Assembly (NCBI GenBank): GCA_964304625.1
Contig: OZ199839.1
Span: 2,418,001 to 2,482,000, forward strand
Direction of reading: 5' to 3'
Length of the DNA: 64,000 nt
DNA from: Kudoa neothunni
Lineage: Eukaryota > Cnidaria
The position numbers and the translations under genes were made by a program. Position 1 is the first letter of the stretch. Each line of letters begins with the position of its first letter. Below the pieces are notes generated by a model. The model was not told where the DNA came from, did not search any database, and worked only from the letters and a program-made list of their open reading frames with translations. Below are positions 1 to 11,609 of the stretch, one piece after another.

Positions 1-427
1 ACCGAATATAATAATGTTGGCACATGTGAGATTTTTGATGAATTCCCCATAAACAAAGAAAACTAATTTTATTTTTCATGTTTGAATTTTTAAGCTTATT
101 AACTGTCTAATAGGTATTATTAATAATGTTTTGTTTTAATTTTATAGGGCTCAATTATTTAGACTTACACAATAAAAATTATAAATTACCTATTCAATCA
201 ATATTTCAATATTGACTATGAACGTTTTAAATATATATATCGTTGAATTGTCCCTTATTTTAGTTTATATATTTTTTTGGTTAATTTATTGGAATTTCAA
301 AAAAATTTACGATCATTTTATATACAAATGTTATCATGAAATTTTTATATCGGCAATTTAATTAATCTTCAATCTTTCTTTATTATATTTGATATATTGT
401 AGAAAAATATTTTGTAGTAGTTAGTAT
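1..427. other. AT-rich sequence, no gene seen
   Basis: AT-rich sequence with stops in all frames. I see no conserved protein or RNA signal. Confidence 0.6.
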
Positions 428-1279
428 TTAACCCTTCTATGCCCATTGTGCGGTATATTGAAAATTAACTTCGTCCATAATAAACATTAAAATGTTGCTT
501 TGCATTTGGTACAGACATAATTTCCATACAAATAGACACATGAAAAATTGTTAATATTATATTTTTTAAGAAACTTATTATTATCTAAAATTATACGATT
601 TTAAGTCTCGTCAGTAATCTGAACAACAGGAACAGGAGAACCTATTTTTGGCTGATCGCAATGGATCACGGCATTTGTAACTGTGAGGATAGAACCAGAA
701 AAAGAACTTTGGAAATTATAGTGTTACCTGATGTCGATATATCTGAACCAGATACATATTCTGAAGACAATACAACATTTACAACATCAATAATGAATGA
801 ATTTTCAGATGACAAAGAATGTCCATCATTTGATGATGCTGACACTGAAATCGACACTGGCCTTAAGTGGAAGAATCAAGATATTATTTCAAATTCATCC
901 CATCGGCTATTTCAATCAATTTGTTGACGATGATTTGATCGAATTAATTGTGAACGAGACAAATCGATACATCACAAAAAATAATTCGAATTTCAAGACA
1001 AACAGGTTAGAAATTAAAATTTATTTAGATGTCATAATTTTAATGAGGATTGCACGGATGCCTTCTTATCGATGCTATTGGTCGAAACATTTCAATTATT
1101 CACCAATTTCGGAGGTACATTCTAGAGATGGATTTGAACAACTGTCAAAATTTTTACATCTTAACCCTCGGAAGACGGAGCTCAAAAAACTAACGCGGGG
1201 GACAAATGGGGTGCATTATGCATTCCTGAAAATTTTCATATTATTACGCTTTATTGATGCAATACATCGTTTAATTTGA
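428..1279 (+). mobile_element. piggyBac transposon, 5' part only
   Basis: A TTAA at 428-431 is followed directly by CCCTTCTATGCCC, the usual start of a piggyBac inverted end. Two overlapping open frames follow. The first (from 661) is acidic, as piggyBac N-termini are. The second (797-1279) reads YFNQFVDDDLIELIVNETNR, then a hydrophobic stretch and RMPSYRCYWS, which is the N-terminal half of the DDE_Tnp_1_7 transposase domain. The two frames differ by one base phase near 900. The catalytic DDD region and the Cys-rich tail are absent, and no matching right end was found, so this is a broken 5' fragment. Confidence 0.8.
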
Positions 1280-2027
1280 TTAAAAATTATTTACATATTA
1301 AAAAGTTCCACCCAGAATTCAAAACAATATAGCTCTAAAGGAAAAAAAAACGCATTTAACTAATAAGAACGATCCATTAAAGAGACGAAGAATCAACTTA
1401 ATATTCAAGCGAAACATATTCAATAAAACAATAAAGCTCTCTATAAATTCTTAGAAGATTCAGCACTCTGTTTCAGTGTTTTTTTCACATATATACCGAA
1501 AGTCGAGCCGTCCAGGTTTATGTAAACTACCGATTATTCTCGTTAATCCCATATATGGATAATAAAATTAAATTAGCAGAGAATTCTTTCTCACCTAATA
1601 ATCATCGTTGCGTTGTAGTTTCCGATTCTATAACTTGGTAAAGACGAAATGTAACGTAGACAAATATTGATGCTTGAATAGAATAAATTAATTTCATGTA
1701 TAAATACTAATCTTAACGATATGAGTTAAGTATTTTAGTATTTATTTTCACTTGTAGCTTTCAAAACGTATTATATTATTTATTATTATTATTATTATTA
1801 ATGGGTTAAATTTAATTTTCAAAGCAGCATCGAACGCACGAAAATAAATATTCTAATTAAAAAAATTTGTAAGTTAGCTATTACAATTTTAACTAAAACA
1901 TGATATATTCATTGTGTAATTTTTATTATATTCTCGAGGAGACGAATACCATACATAAATGGACTTTTGAACTAAAAATTACTTCATAATTTAAAAAATC
2001 TGTTAAAATTAGACTATTTTTTGAACA
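1280..2027. other. no gene seen
   Basis: AT-rich spacer between two piggyBac fragments. It has a short ATT triplet run near 1778-1800 and nothing else I can support. Confidence 0.5.
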
Positions 2028-2907
2028 TTAGTTTGATTCCATATTACAACTAAGATATTGTATAACTTTTTTTTGAGTTCGATGCGAATGGCACACAGAC
2101 TTCTTGCATGTGTAGCATGAAACTCTGGACTTCCTGTCAATATTCCTAGAACAAAGTGTACATCTTGACTGTACTGGGATTAAAGTTTCTTCATTAGAAA
2201 TAGATGTTTGCCCGTCCTTGATGTGTTTGTTAAATATGTTGAATCCAAATTTAATGATAGTGATAAGTGTTGTGTTTTGCGCAAGGAAGGAAATCAGTAA
2301 TAAGTAATTCCGAAATAGATAGTTGGATAGGTAGTGGTGATCGTAATGTGTTGTCACCAGCGTGGCTCCCCCGCCTACCGACGATTTCCCCTTCTATTAT
2401 TAGGAGGAACCAATTCCGGATTATGACAATAAGATGTCCTAAACTTTGACGACTCAAAACATTTAGTTTGATTAATTTAGTTACCAGCTCCCGAAGAGAT
2501 ATATTGATTTCCTCGAAAATCTCACGGATAGGTTCTAATTTGTCATGAGGGTGAATCGGCCCATCGATATTGCAGCTGAAAAAAGACTGCTTAAATAGGG
2601 GGTGAGTTTCCCAGAGGAGTTTGAAGGATATTCTAGACCCATTACAACGATCAGATGCAATCATAGTACCAAGAAAGGCCATTAATTCTTTCATCGTTAT
2701 TGCATTTTTATGTTTATACTGAGTACTTGATTGCCTGTACTTATTAGTGTAGAATAAAATTTTTTCTAACATAGAATCAGAAAAAACCAAATGGAACGAA
2801 GATATAATTGACGAAATATTTCCTGAATTTCCTATGGGACCAGGCTTATCGATAACATGATTGTGGCAACTCATTCGTTTTCTTGATTTGCGGCAATATT
2901 TGATCAC
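2028..2907 (-). mobile_element. piggyBac transposon, internally deleted copy
   Basis: On the minus strand the N-terminal half reads LVFSDSMLEKILFYTNKY, MKELMAFLGTMIASDR and DKLEPIREIFEEIN, a typical piggyBac N-terminal domain. The frame after it does not show the catalytic middle. It is followed within about 200 bases by the C-terminal Cys-rich finger (CTLCSRNIDRKSRVSCYTCK, then VCHSH). The catalytic core has therefore been lost while both ends of the protein remain. The strand is opposite to the 428-1279 fragment, and the residues differ, so it is a separate insertion. Confidence 0.8.
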
Positions 2908-4415
2908 CGTCGACTTCTAAGTCATCAGAACTATTTTCTGATACCATAACTTTATCGAAAAATTAAATATTAACAAATTTTCATACAAACGTAAATGCAC
3001 CTGCAGAACCCAAATGACAACGTTACCACTCGTGCGTTTTTGAAAATAATCCCCAAATAATCCTATGGTCCATAGGGCTCGGTCGGTAAAGTTATAAATA
3101 TGATTTTTTAGGTTTTTAACGTATTTCATTTTAATTTAACTAGTGCTTTATATGTAAAAATAAATTTTATACTATGTAGTAACCATTACTTATCATCATA
3201 TATAATTTTTGAAGGTAAAGGATAACCTGCGTCATTTTAACAAGTAATATTAAACCAATTTCTTTCAAATTATCTATTTTAAATTTATAAGATAAAAATA
3301 TTAATAAAATTGCGAGATTTGATAAAATATGAATTAGATTCTTAACGTTTAAAAGATGAAATGTTTGATAATAAAAAAATTATCGTCGTCTCTTATGTTT
3401 ACAAAATCCATTATTTCAAAAACAGCACAACCGTATAACTTTTTTCTTTGTTTCAGCAAAAATATCCGACAGTCAGTGTGATTTCTATGATTTTAAAAAG
3501 GAAAATAATTATACCACGACATAAACCAACAATTAATTTAAACGATTAGAAAATTTGTTATATCTTAGATTTTATTAGAAATGAACAAATATTTAAATCA
3601 TAAAGAGGTACGGTGATAAAATTATGTAGAATGTATGCTCTCGCAATGATTAATACAAATAATTTTGAAAAACAAATGAAGTACCGCTATACAGAAATTA
3701 GAGGAATGAAAAAATTCTCGTTTAACGTGAAATTAAAAAATGTTAATTAGCCAAAGATAAGTTTCGAAGATACTAATATAACAAAATACGAGACTAGAAA
3801 ATGCAATTATGAAATAAATAAAACTGAATTCTACAGTTTATCGTAATTAATAGAATGAGTATTACATAAGTCTGACTGAGAATGTAGACAGGTGTATTTA
3901 TGGATCATTTGTGGATTGTTGAGGATAATATTAATTGTAAAATTATTATTAGTCCATTTCTAGACGCAACACATAAGAAATCATGTGGGTCCATAGTGAA
4001 ATGAATATACGTATGTTGGTAACCAAGATTAAAAATTCGACGAAAACAACCGAGACCTGATTAACCACAAAAATTGTTAATAAATTTATGGCACTATAAG
4101 CATATCACTCCATATTCTTTGTGTGAGAAATAGTTTTTGGTGTGGTTGCCGGAGAAAAAACACGCGCAATAAGGCAATTTTGGGGAGTGCCACGGGGTAT
4201 AAAATTACACAATAGCTGATTTAACAATAAATAATCGCGAAGGGCTAGGAGTTCTCAGCATTAATAGATCACGGCAAATGCTATTATGATGACAAATAGC
4301 GGTTGCTGGAAGTATCCCACTGATGGTGCTACAATGATCAATACTCATTATTAAAGTATTGAACGGGTTAGTTTTTGTACGTTATCGCTGATTTGGATAT
4401 CTATTAATTTGGATT
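2908..4415. other. no gene seen
   Basis: AT-rich, with only short frames and no recognised domain. Part of 3900-4400 may be upstream or leader sequence of the pygopus gene, but nothing proves it. Confidence 0.4.
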
Positions 4416-4613
4416 GTGCCAACAGCTTCACAAAAGATTAATGAAGATTATATACAACTAGAATTCGCGATGGTTCGTAATGCGTGCGACTTCGCTTTAA
4501 GGAAGGCTAGGTACGATTTTAAACTTAAATTAATGCTCAAATATCTTAAACCAGTAAAATTTCAACATAATAATATCGCCATCTATACACATAATGATTC
4601 AATTGATATATGA
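4416..4613 (+). CDS. unassigned short open frame upstream of pygopus
   Basis: A 65-codon frame without an ATG at its start. It is rich in Lys, Leu and Arg, has an amphipathic look (DFALRKARYDFKLKLMLKYL), and codon composition is less AT-driven than its surroundings. It could be an upstream exon of the pygopus gene about 100 bases downstream, a remnant of another gene, or chance. I do not recognise it, and known pygopus N-terminal boxes are not visible in it. Confidence 0.2.
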   Translation: MPTASQKINEDYIQLEFAMVRNACDFALRKARYDFKLKLMLKYLKPVKFQHNNIAIYTHNDSIDI

Positions 4614-4706
4614 GGCGGTTGAATGATTCGAGCGATTAAAATTTATCACCTAAACATTTTATTGAGGTGGCAAAGGTGTCTTACATTTTGTGTGTGTGTA
4701 GATTAG

Positions 4707-5466
4707 ATGCAACAGGATACCAAATACAACTACACCAATATCAAAGATAATATAATGCACAGTGGTAACAATATCAATAAACCACCAACAGTTCACGCGC
4801 TACCACCAAGTAAGTTGATGTCATCATTACCCATGTCTCATATGAGAACTCGTGTAGTGCAACAATTTGCTCCGTATGGTCAAGGTGATTGAAATTTAAT
4901 TTGTTGTTAAATGTGATGAGTAGTCAGTCAGTTTGTTGATTTTGTTGTGGTTTATGCTCGATTTTAATCAAGTGGATAAATGAGGGACTTTTTATTGTTG
5001 TCAAAGCGAAACCGATATTATTAATCATCTCTTAAACTACTTATTGTAATAGTTGGTGTTTTAAAGGTAATATGGCGCCGCCCTCTTCGGCAAACACCAA
5101 ATCAATGGTCAACGATAGAAACGAATTGTTCCAACTCGCAATGGAAGGCTCGGCTGATAATCCCAACTCCTATTTCAATCCCATACAACTGTATCCGTGT
5201 GGAGTTTGCGACAAGCCTGTGATGGATGATCAGGAAGGCATATTGTGTGAGGTTTCGTGCAATCGCTGGTTTCATCGTCAATGCACCGGTCTCACCCCAA
5301 TGGTATGAGATTGTGTTGGGTTATTATTGAAAGTGGTTTCCTTTCCACCGATATATAGAGTTATGAAATGCTGACCAAAGAGGAAAATGCCGCTTGGGCA
5401 TGCGACAATTGCATTCGCTATTCTCAAATCCAAGCTAGGTTTCCACGTACATCAACCAACCATTAA
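4707..5466 (+). CDS. pygo: Pygopus-type PHD finger protein
   Basis: Pygopus is a nuclear co-activator of Wnt/beta-catenin transcription. Its PHD finger binds methylated histone H3K4 and the HD1 box of BCL9/Legless. Three exons are seen: 4707-4884, 5067-5302 and 5359-5466, with GT-AG introns of 182 and 56 nt and matching phases, giving about 173 aa. The PHD finger is clear: YPCGVCDKPVMDDQEGILC, then CNRWFHRQCTGLT, then (after the last intron) SYEMLTKEENAAWACDNCI. The Cys4-His-Cys3 ligands are all present and the spacing fits Pygopus rather than generic PHD fingers. The protein ends 16 residues after the finger, as in the family. The N-terminal part is short and Asn/Ser-rich; a TG-rich tract ending in TAG lies just before the ATG, so an additional upstream exon is possible and the true start may be further 5'. 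Confidence 0.88.
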
Positions 5467-5790
5467 GAGTTTGTGCGTTGTAGCAACCATCTTTTGTTTG
5501 CGCTCTATTAACCTAGCCTTATTTCATTAACTACACACTATTGTAAGATTGTTTTATTTGGTTGTTTTTATATTCGGCGCATCTTCTATCTACACGAAAT
5601 CATTTCGCTTAATGTCGGCTAATTTTAATCGAGTTTTATCTTCACCCTATGGGTGTAGAAATTTTTGTTATTTTATACCTGTACGAATATTTTTTTTTGT
5701 TTCCATTAAACACTAATGTAAGCTTCTACAAATAGATGATGTTACCGATGACGTCATTATTATTCTTAGCAAAACGTTCCTTCTTACCGG

Positions 5791-5797
5791 TATATAA
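5791..5797 (+). promoter_or_regulatory. TATA box for the MRP-type RNA gene
   Basis: TATATAA lies 22-28 bases before the predicted 5' end of the RNA at about 5819. That is the spacing used by type 3 RNA polymerase III promoters (U6, RNase P, MRP). A proximal sequence element would be expected near 5750-5775; I cannot define it from one copy. Confidence 0.5.
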
Positions 5798-5817
5798 CTT
5801 AACATCAATTCCCGCAC

Positions 5818-6364
5818 CTAAGTCGATTGGCGGCGTCAGAGGCTAATGCCACTCCGGTTGTTCCACGTTGGCAATCGGATATTGCATTGCGCGTCGTTTG
5901 CTGGCTATGAGAGAGTCACTCAACCATTGACTCGGTTTTCTCCTTTCTGTCTCCGGGTGTGTTGGATTGGGTGAGGTGACCCTCGCTCGCTCCCCTCCCC
6001 CGCCCGGTTGCAAAATCGGTTGTTATATCTTGTCGATGGCTCGGTTTCTCCCTTTCCTCTGAGGAAAGTCCCCGTGCTCGACGCGACTCATGTTGACCTG
6101 ACTCGTTGCTCCTTGGCGCAAAGTGTGTCGAGTGTGTTGCGTCTGTCTGTCGTCTACACTGCAAGGTGAGACCCTAAAAAGGTAGTGTTCCTGGTGGGTG
6201 CGAGCTCTCTCAATGATCACTGGCAATCAATCTGCCATGTAGATTGTCGCACTAGCCGGGAATATTAAGCGTGGAATCATCGAGTCTTGCCGCAAAGGAT
6301 TGATCGGGGTCGTTTTAGAAGGGCCTCTACCGTCCTTACAGAGTGGGGATTATAATCGACTTTT
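5818..6364 (+). ncRNA. RMRP: RNase MRP RNA (or RNase P RNA)
   Basis: RNase MRP cleaves pre-rRNA in the nucleolus; RNase P, its relative, matures tRNA. The signature CR-I (GAGGAAAGTCCCC, 6061-6073) is preceded by CCTTTCC and matches vertebrate MRP RNA closely from memory. CR-V (ACAGAGTGGGGATTA, 6338-6352) supplies the partner strand of helix P4: CCCC pairs with GGGG and AA with TT, with one bulge. P1 closes the molecule: AAGTCGATT at 5820-5828 is an exact complement of AATCGACTT at 6354-6362. P2 is formed by TCAGAGG (5836-5842) and CCTCTGA (6056-6062), directly abutting CR-I as in known MRP/P RNAs. TTTT follows at 6361-6364. The region is distinctly GC-richer than its surroundings and lacks a good open frame. 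Length about 545 nt, longer than human MRP RNA (about 270), mostly from an enlarged P3 arm. T4 runs at 5936 and 6313 mean the polymerase III terminator here may need more than four Ts. MRP is favoured over P because of the GUCCCC/GGGG P4 core. Confidence 0.8.
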
Positions 6365-7013
6365 ACTATAGATGATCGATGATCCATTAAGTAAGATTGT
6401 GTAACATTGAAATTTAAAAAATGTGTTTAGTATTTTTCGAAAATGTCTCTATATAAGCTTAAATTTTTAAAATTATGACAAAGTTGAGAAAAATACAATA
6501 ATTTTTGAGAAACGCCATAAGCAACCCAATAAACTCCCGAGTAAGTGCATGCGTAAAATAAAACACAAATATATAATTTATTAATCAACTTTTTTTAAAT
6601 ATATTTATCCGAATGAAAAGTATTTGAATATTTAAGATGAAGTCTCGACGAATACCCCTCACAATAGAGGTACGTTTTGTTGGCAGCACTCACAAGTACG
6701 ACTCCAGAATACATATTCATTGAAATATTCAGCGGTGATCGAGACCTTTTCCTCATAATCTAATCCCTTTATGGAGTTATTAGACCGGCAGCAATTTCGC
6801 GTGTATGTTGAATTAATGTTATTGTAGAGTCATTAAAGTAGCGTATTATTTTCTATGAATTGGTGACACACATGGAAATAAGATTAGTGAATAATGGCCA
6901 GTATCATTTTTCACCCTTTTATTTTGATTCTGTAGTTTGCAATCGCGTTATCAGCTACATCGACACCTCCCATATTCGCATTGTAATCACCAACAATCTT
7001 TGGCTGTGTTATG
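6365..7013. other. no gene seen
   Basis: AT-rich spacer between the RNA gene and a piggyBac copy. No conserved frame. Confidence 0.5.
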
Positions 7014-7962
7014 TTAATGTACATTTTTTTCTTTTTTTGGGAATCTTTTAGCTGATCCAATGGGGAAACACGACATAAAATTACTCATCAGTATCACTGG
7101 TTTTGTATTGTTCCATTGAACACTAAAAATACCTTGTTTATTACTATAAACATCAAAAACGCCCCTTAGCAATTTGGAAAATTCTTTTGGTAGCTGAAAT
7201 GGATATCGATTTGTCCATACAATCATTATTGTTGAAATGGATGTATCTTTTTATTTCTTTAAATTTTTTGTCAGTTTTTTTACAATTGTAACTCTGGAAT
7301 CTTCATTCGTCCCAATACATTTTTTAGCTTGGTAGAATATGATAACCTGAGAGAATTAAAATCCCAGTGAAGGTTTTCAATTCGGACAAAGTTAGGTTGA
7401 AAGAACCGTTATTCTTCTATCGAGCATATAAATTCCACTGTTTTACAATATGCAATAGAACACTGTCATCCAAAAATTTTTTGAACGTTTCAAATGAACC
7501 TAAATATCATCAAAATTAATTTTGAAAGATATCTACCTTTATATGCACCGTCTACCTACCGAGGGTTTCGAGATAGGTTTATTAACTGTTTCGGAGGTAG
7601 TGGTTGGTAAAACCTTTTCCCATTTAACATTGCTGTATTTAACAGCACTTTTGACCTCATGCTTTTGTATTTTAAACAATTGGGCACGCCCAGAAACATC
7701 GGGGATGTCATTATTTTCGAATATATTATCCTGTATGGCAGATAAGTTATCTTACAAATCAGTAAAGGCGTCAACATTATCGGGAGGAAGTGCTACTATA
7801 TCTGGAACTTTTTCGAAAGTATCTTCGCTAAGTTCACAGATTGCTTCACTTAGTTTAATGTACTCAGTAACGTCAGACGTGTTAATCCTACCTAGCATCT
7901 GCATGTCTCGAGGGTTTATCGTTTCCATTTCGGCTCACTACTGTAACGTGAATATTAACTGA
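7014..7962 (-). mobile_element. piggyBac transposon, decayed copy
   Basis: Read on the minus strand, 7962 to about 7520 encodes an acidic N-terminal region with DIVALPPDNVDAF and ENNDIPDVSGRA, the piggyBac N-terminal motif. It matches the N-terminus of the 58.5-60.9 kb element (TLPPDNFDVLIDEE). At 7226-7014 the later part reads GVFDVYSNKQGIFSVQWNN, then ILMSNF and FPIGSAKRFPKKEK, which corresponds to the strand before the last catalytic Asp in the family. The stretch between them is frame-broken and much of the core is missing. No terminal repeats were identified with confidence. Confidence 0.75.
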
Positions 7963-9788
7963 TATTTATGTATTATTTTCTATTACAGGCATTTGGACGG
8001 TTAAATGACAATATGTTTTAAGAGAACAAACAAAAATAAAAAAATTTCCCCGATGTATAACCTATTTTATGGTTCTATTATACGCAAATGTACTGGCCAA
8101 TAAGAAGAGATGTATATTAAAATGTTTAGAATTCATAAATAAAATACAAATAATATTTAAATAATAGGACCACGTATATTTTTATATGGAAATTAACTAG
8201 TTAATAGTCGCAATATTAAACCCTATAGACGGCACCTAAACAGGGACCCAACAAACATTAATGGGTTAATAATTAGTTAGTCCAACACCCCTCAATATAA
8301 TCCATATACAGTAGGATCTCAATATGAGGCGGTTGGCATTTCTTAAAAATTTCTCTACTCTGCTCGACATTGTAAAATTTTCGATGTATGTAATCTTTAG
8401 TTTAACGTTGTACCACCAGGGGTTGACAAGCTAGACCGGTCAGTTATCTATATCCGGCCTACCATGCATTAACTAAATAATTTTTGTTTTTCTAAATATT
8501 AAAATGATGTCGATGTAAATATTTAAGCGAATAAAATTCATTTTCATTAAATCAGAAATCCGAAATAATTACGACCGCTAAAATAAAGTTTAAAATCTGC
8601 TATATATATAAAGCTGAAGTGTCCGTGTGTGTCAAATTTTTTTAAAATCACAATGTTTCGAAAAATTTTTAATTCATTTTCACACTACCAAATGTTCCTA
8701 AAAATGTTTAGAAAATGGTGATTTTGTCGATTCAATGTTTGGTTATCAGATAATTCGAGTTCAACAATAGGATTAACACCTGCTTATGACCTTATGACCT
8801 GCTGATGGTCGGTTGATGTTAACTTTCCTCCTCATATGTTTTATCAAATTTAAATTAAGCCATAACATCTGACTTTTTATATAAAGATGGCATGTTGTAT
8901 ATTTGGAGTTTTGCGCGTATACACTCCTTATTTATGGAGTCTAACTTATATATGACGTTATAAATATATTTTAAAAGTTCTATTAATAATTTTAGATATG
9001 ATAAAAAATCTATATATGTTTCATGAATAACGAATCGATGGAGAACGTTAAAATTACATCGATTGAAGCATTATATAGGAAATACTGTGTCCGTAGATTT
9101 CATTGAAATCGTATGCTGGGTTTGACTTTCCGTGATTAAATTCAATGTAGATGGTGGAACTTCTACTACATTCGATTATTCAAATTGTTTATGTTGAAGT
9201 CGACGACACTTGTGGCCGTTTATGAGAAAAAGCGCATTAATGTTTATGCCGGGTCAAAGAATATTTATTTAGCAATAAAATTTAATTGTCTTATGTTTTT
9301 TTCTATCTCTATATATTTTTTTATCTCCCATGAATAATAGTGAATGAACTTTCCAAGCCGGGCCAAAAAATAACGTTTTAGATAACACTCTAGCGGGATT
9401 TAAATAATTCGAGAATGAAAAAATACTGTACTGTAACAGACCATAAATTATTTAGCGTTGGTGCCGAAACACAAAATTTTTAAATTAAGGCCGGGAGTGG
9501 AACACTCCATCACAAAAATGATCATAATTTAAATTTCGTTAATGTATGATGCTTAAAATTTTTGAGTTATTTTGCATCTATGGGTTAATTCACGGCTTCA
9601 ATACATTTTTTGAATATTATTAAGAAACGTATCTATGCGAAATCCTCTCCAAGCAACGTTGGGCAGTTCCCGCTAATATTTTTAAAAGGCCTATAGCTAC
9701 ATTTCATGTTATTTGACTTAGTCCAATAAATCGTTCATTCACAAGTCAACACGAGTTAATTACACTGTTCTGGCAAATTATTAGAATA
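7963..9788. other. no gene seen; repeat-like pieces
   Basis: No supported gene. The TATATATATAAAGCTGAAG stretch at about 8602-8620 and the GCCGGG-containing pieces near 9250 and 9355 resemble motifs often seen at the edges of dispersed repeats, but no element can be bounded. Confidence 0.4.
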
Positions 9789-10278
9789 CAGTTGGTAATC
9801 GATTCTGCACACTTTTTTCCAGGCACTCTACTACTCTGTTGGTCTATTATAGCATTATTCGCAGGAAAATTAGAAATTCAGAGATAGGCGAAGACAAAAA
9901 TACAACAACATTAGAAGGAAAATAAAAAATAATAAAATACTTCAAAAATCTTCCATGAATAAACGTTAAGATAGTTACGGTGAGACATTTCAACATATCA
10001 AATATAGCAATATAAAATGGTCTTGTTGAAAAAAGAATCAAAATTTTTCTAATTTAAAAAAGTTTAGATCATTTCCGATAATTCTTAGAGTTGGAAATTG
10101 ATTTGTATGTCATCGCGGGTCAAAATATGACAAAAACCTAAATTAATGATTTTTTTTGTCTGTTGTAGAATTTACATTCGTTTATACTATTTTAAAAATG
10201 AAGCATCAATTTTTCTTCTAAATTCCAAAAAAGGGGATATATATAATTATGTGCATGCGTAAAATCGATTACCCACTG
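9789..10278. mobile_element. 490-bp MITE with TA flanks (Tigger-like ends)
   Basis: The left end begins CAGTTGGTAATCGATT (9789) and the right end is the complement, AATCGATTACCCACTG (ending 10278). Both are flanked by TA (9787-9788 and 10279-10280), the target duplication of Tc1/mariner/pogo elements. No transposase frame is inside, so it is non-autonomous. A similar end (CAGTAGGTAACCGATTT) occurs at 47291. Confidence 0.7.
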
Positions 10279-10494
10279 TATAACAATTTTGATTTGACGT
10301 TATTCTAGAGTTTAAATGATTTTATAAATTCTTATTTATGTATATAAATTAAAATTAACCTTCTTGTTATTATTTATTTAGCGCAAGAGAAATAGACTTA
10401 TGGGTAATCGATAAATATCAGATTTTCTAGCGTGGTTATCGTTATACTATTTATGAATAACAAAACTATTATTCATAAAAGGGATAATCCGCAA

Positions 10495-11436
10495 CACTTC
10501 TAATGATTTTTTGGGCATGATACATCCCACTCTTTTTTCCACTATATTTATTCATAAAATAATTGTAGATAAACCGGTAGAATTACAAAGATTTCTATCG
10601 ACTATTTTTACGACAACCCGACAATAATTACACTAAATAATCCCCTTAATCTGAAATATGAGATGAAGATAGCCTCGGATTCTTTCGCGCAAGAACATTA
10701 AAATTAAGTGGCACAATAAATACTGTTTCCCCGATAGGACCACTTTTAAATTACGACTTCTTTAACGATTACAAAATTTTCTGTTTATGTTCCGTATAAT
10801 ATGTTTCCCAAAAAATATTTTGACCAAAAGAAACTAAAAACATTTAAAAATAAATTTAACCTTTTGATAACAATATGCCACTGGCCTGAGTGACCATTCA
10901 TAATACTTTCAATCGAAGTTCTCGATGTAGAGGGCATATTTGAATTACACACAATGCGACTCTTACTATTCAATGATCCGTCAATGATATGGAATTCGAA
11001 AGAATCTTTCGAATTTCCAGAAAATCTTAAATATTCATTCAATTCCCTACCAAAAGATTGATTTCCATTGTTGTAGGCTTCATAGCTGTTCGTCATTGTT
11101 AATGAGGAACATGTGAAAATTAAATTTGCGAACCTCAGACATCAAATTAATTAAAATATAATCGATACAATTCTCTTAAACTTTTTTAAAACAGTGCACG
11201 CGCAATAACGCTTTTATTAATTGAAAAAAATCGGTGGTGTATTACACCCCAAAAATCCTTAGAAGATATTTTTTTATGTACTTATATAACATATTTCTCC
11301 CCAAAAATTACAAAAATGAAAGTTCACATTATTATACAAAAATATTTCGAGTTCAGTCGTGTTCAACTGGCAGAGGAAAAAAGTGTAAACTGGCTCAAAT
11401 ATTGTTTGGGGCGTAACACATCCCAAATTGTTAGAA
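10495..11436 (-). mobile_element. possible deleted piggyBac-like element
   Basis: The right edge reads CCCAAATTGTTAGAAGG followed by TTAA (11437-11440). A related sequence in inverse orientation (ACTTCTAATGATTTTTTGGG) lies at about 10496-10515, and another direct copy at 11231-11262. This is the layout of terminal plus subterminal repeats in piggyBac-like elements. The only notable frame inside is on the minus strand (10785-11096, 103 codons, Ser/Asn-rich, starting MTNSYEAYNNGNQSFGRE). It is not recognised. The left TTAA is not intact, so the call is tentative. Confidence 0.35.
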
Positions 11437-11609
11437 GGTTAAGAATAATTTAACATTTTAGTAGATTAACTTTAATACGACCTGTATTGAAGTTAGGGTA
11501 TGTCTGTTCGGCCGTCACTCAAAAAAACCTCGAACCCCCTTGTATATGAAATTGGACGGTCAAGTTGCGCCAGAATTGCGCGTACGCGAACTCTCGTATG
11601 ATATCTTTC

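Noticed and set aside
6054-6073. Bacterial-type RNase P RNA from contamination
   Set aside because: CR-I resembles the bacterial form, but the P2/CR-I junction, the GUCCCC core, the TATA box and the flanking spliced animal gene point to a nuclear MRP/P RNA.
5916-6226. Two overlapping minus-strand frames (82 and 67 codons) in the GC-rich patch
   Set aside because: They are Arg/Ser/His-rich without any domain and overlap the MRP-type RNA; stops are simply rarer in GC-richer DNA.
8602-9370. Helitron or other repeat edges suggested by TATATAAAGCTGAAG and GCCGGG words
   Set aside because: No matching opposite edge, hairpin plus CTRR end, or protein was found.
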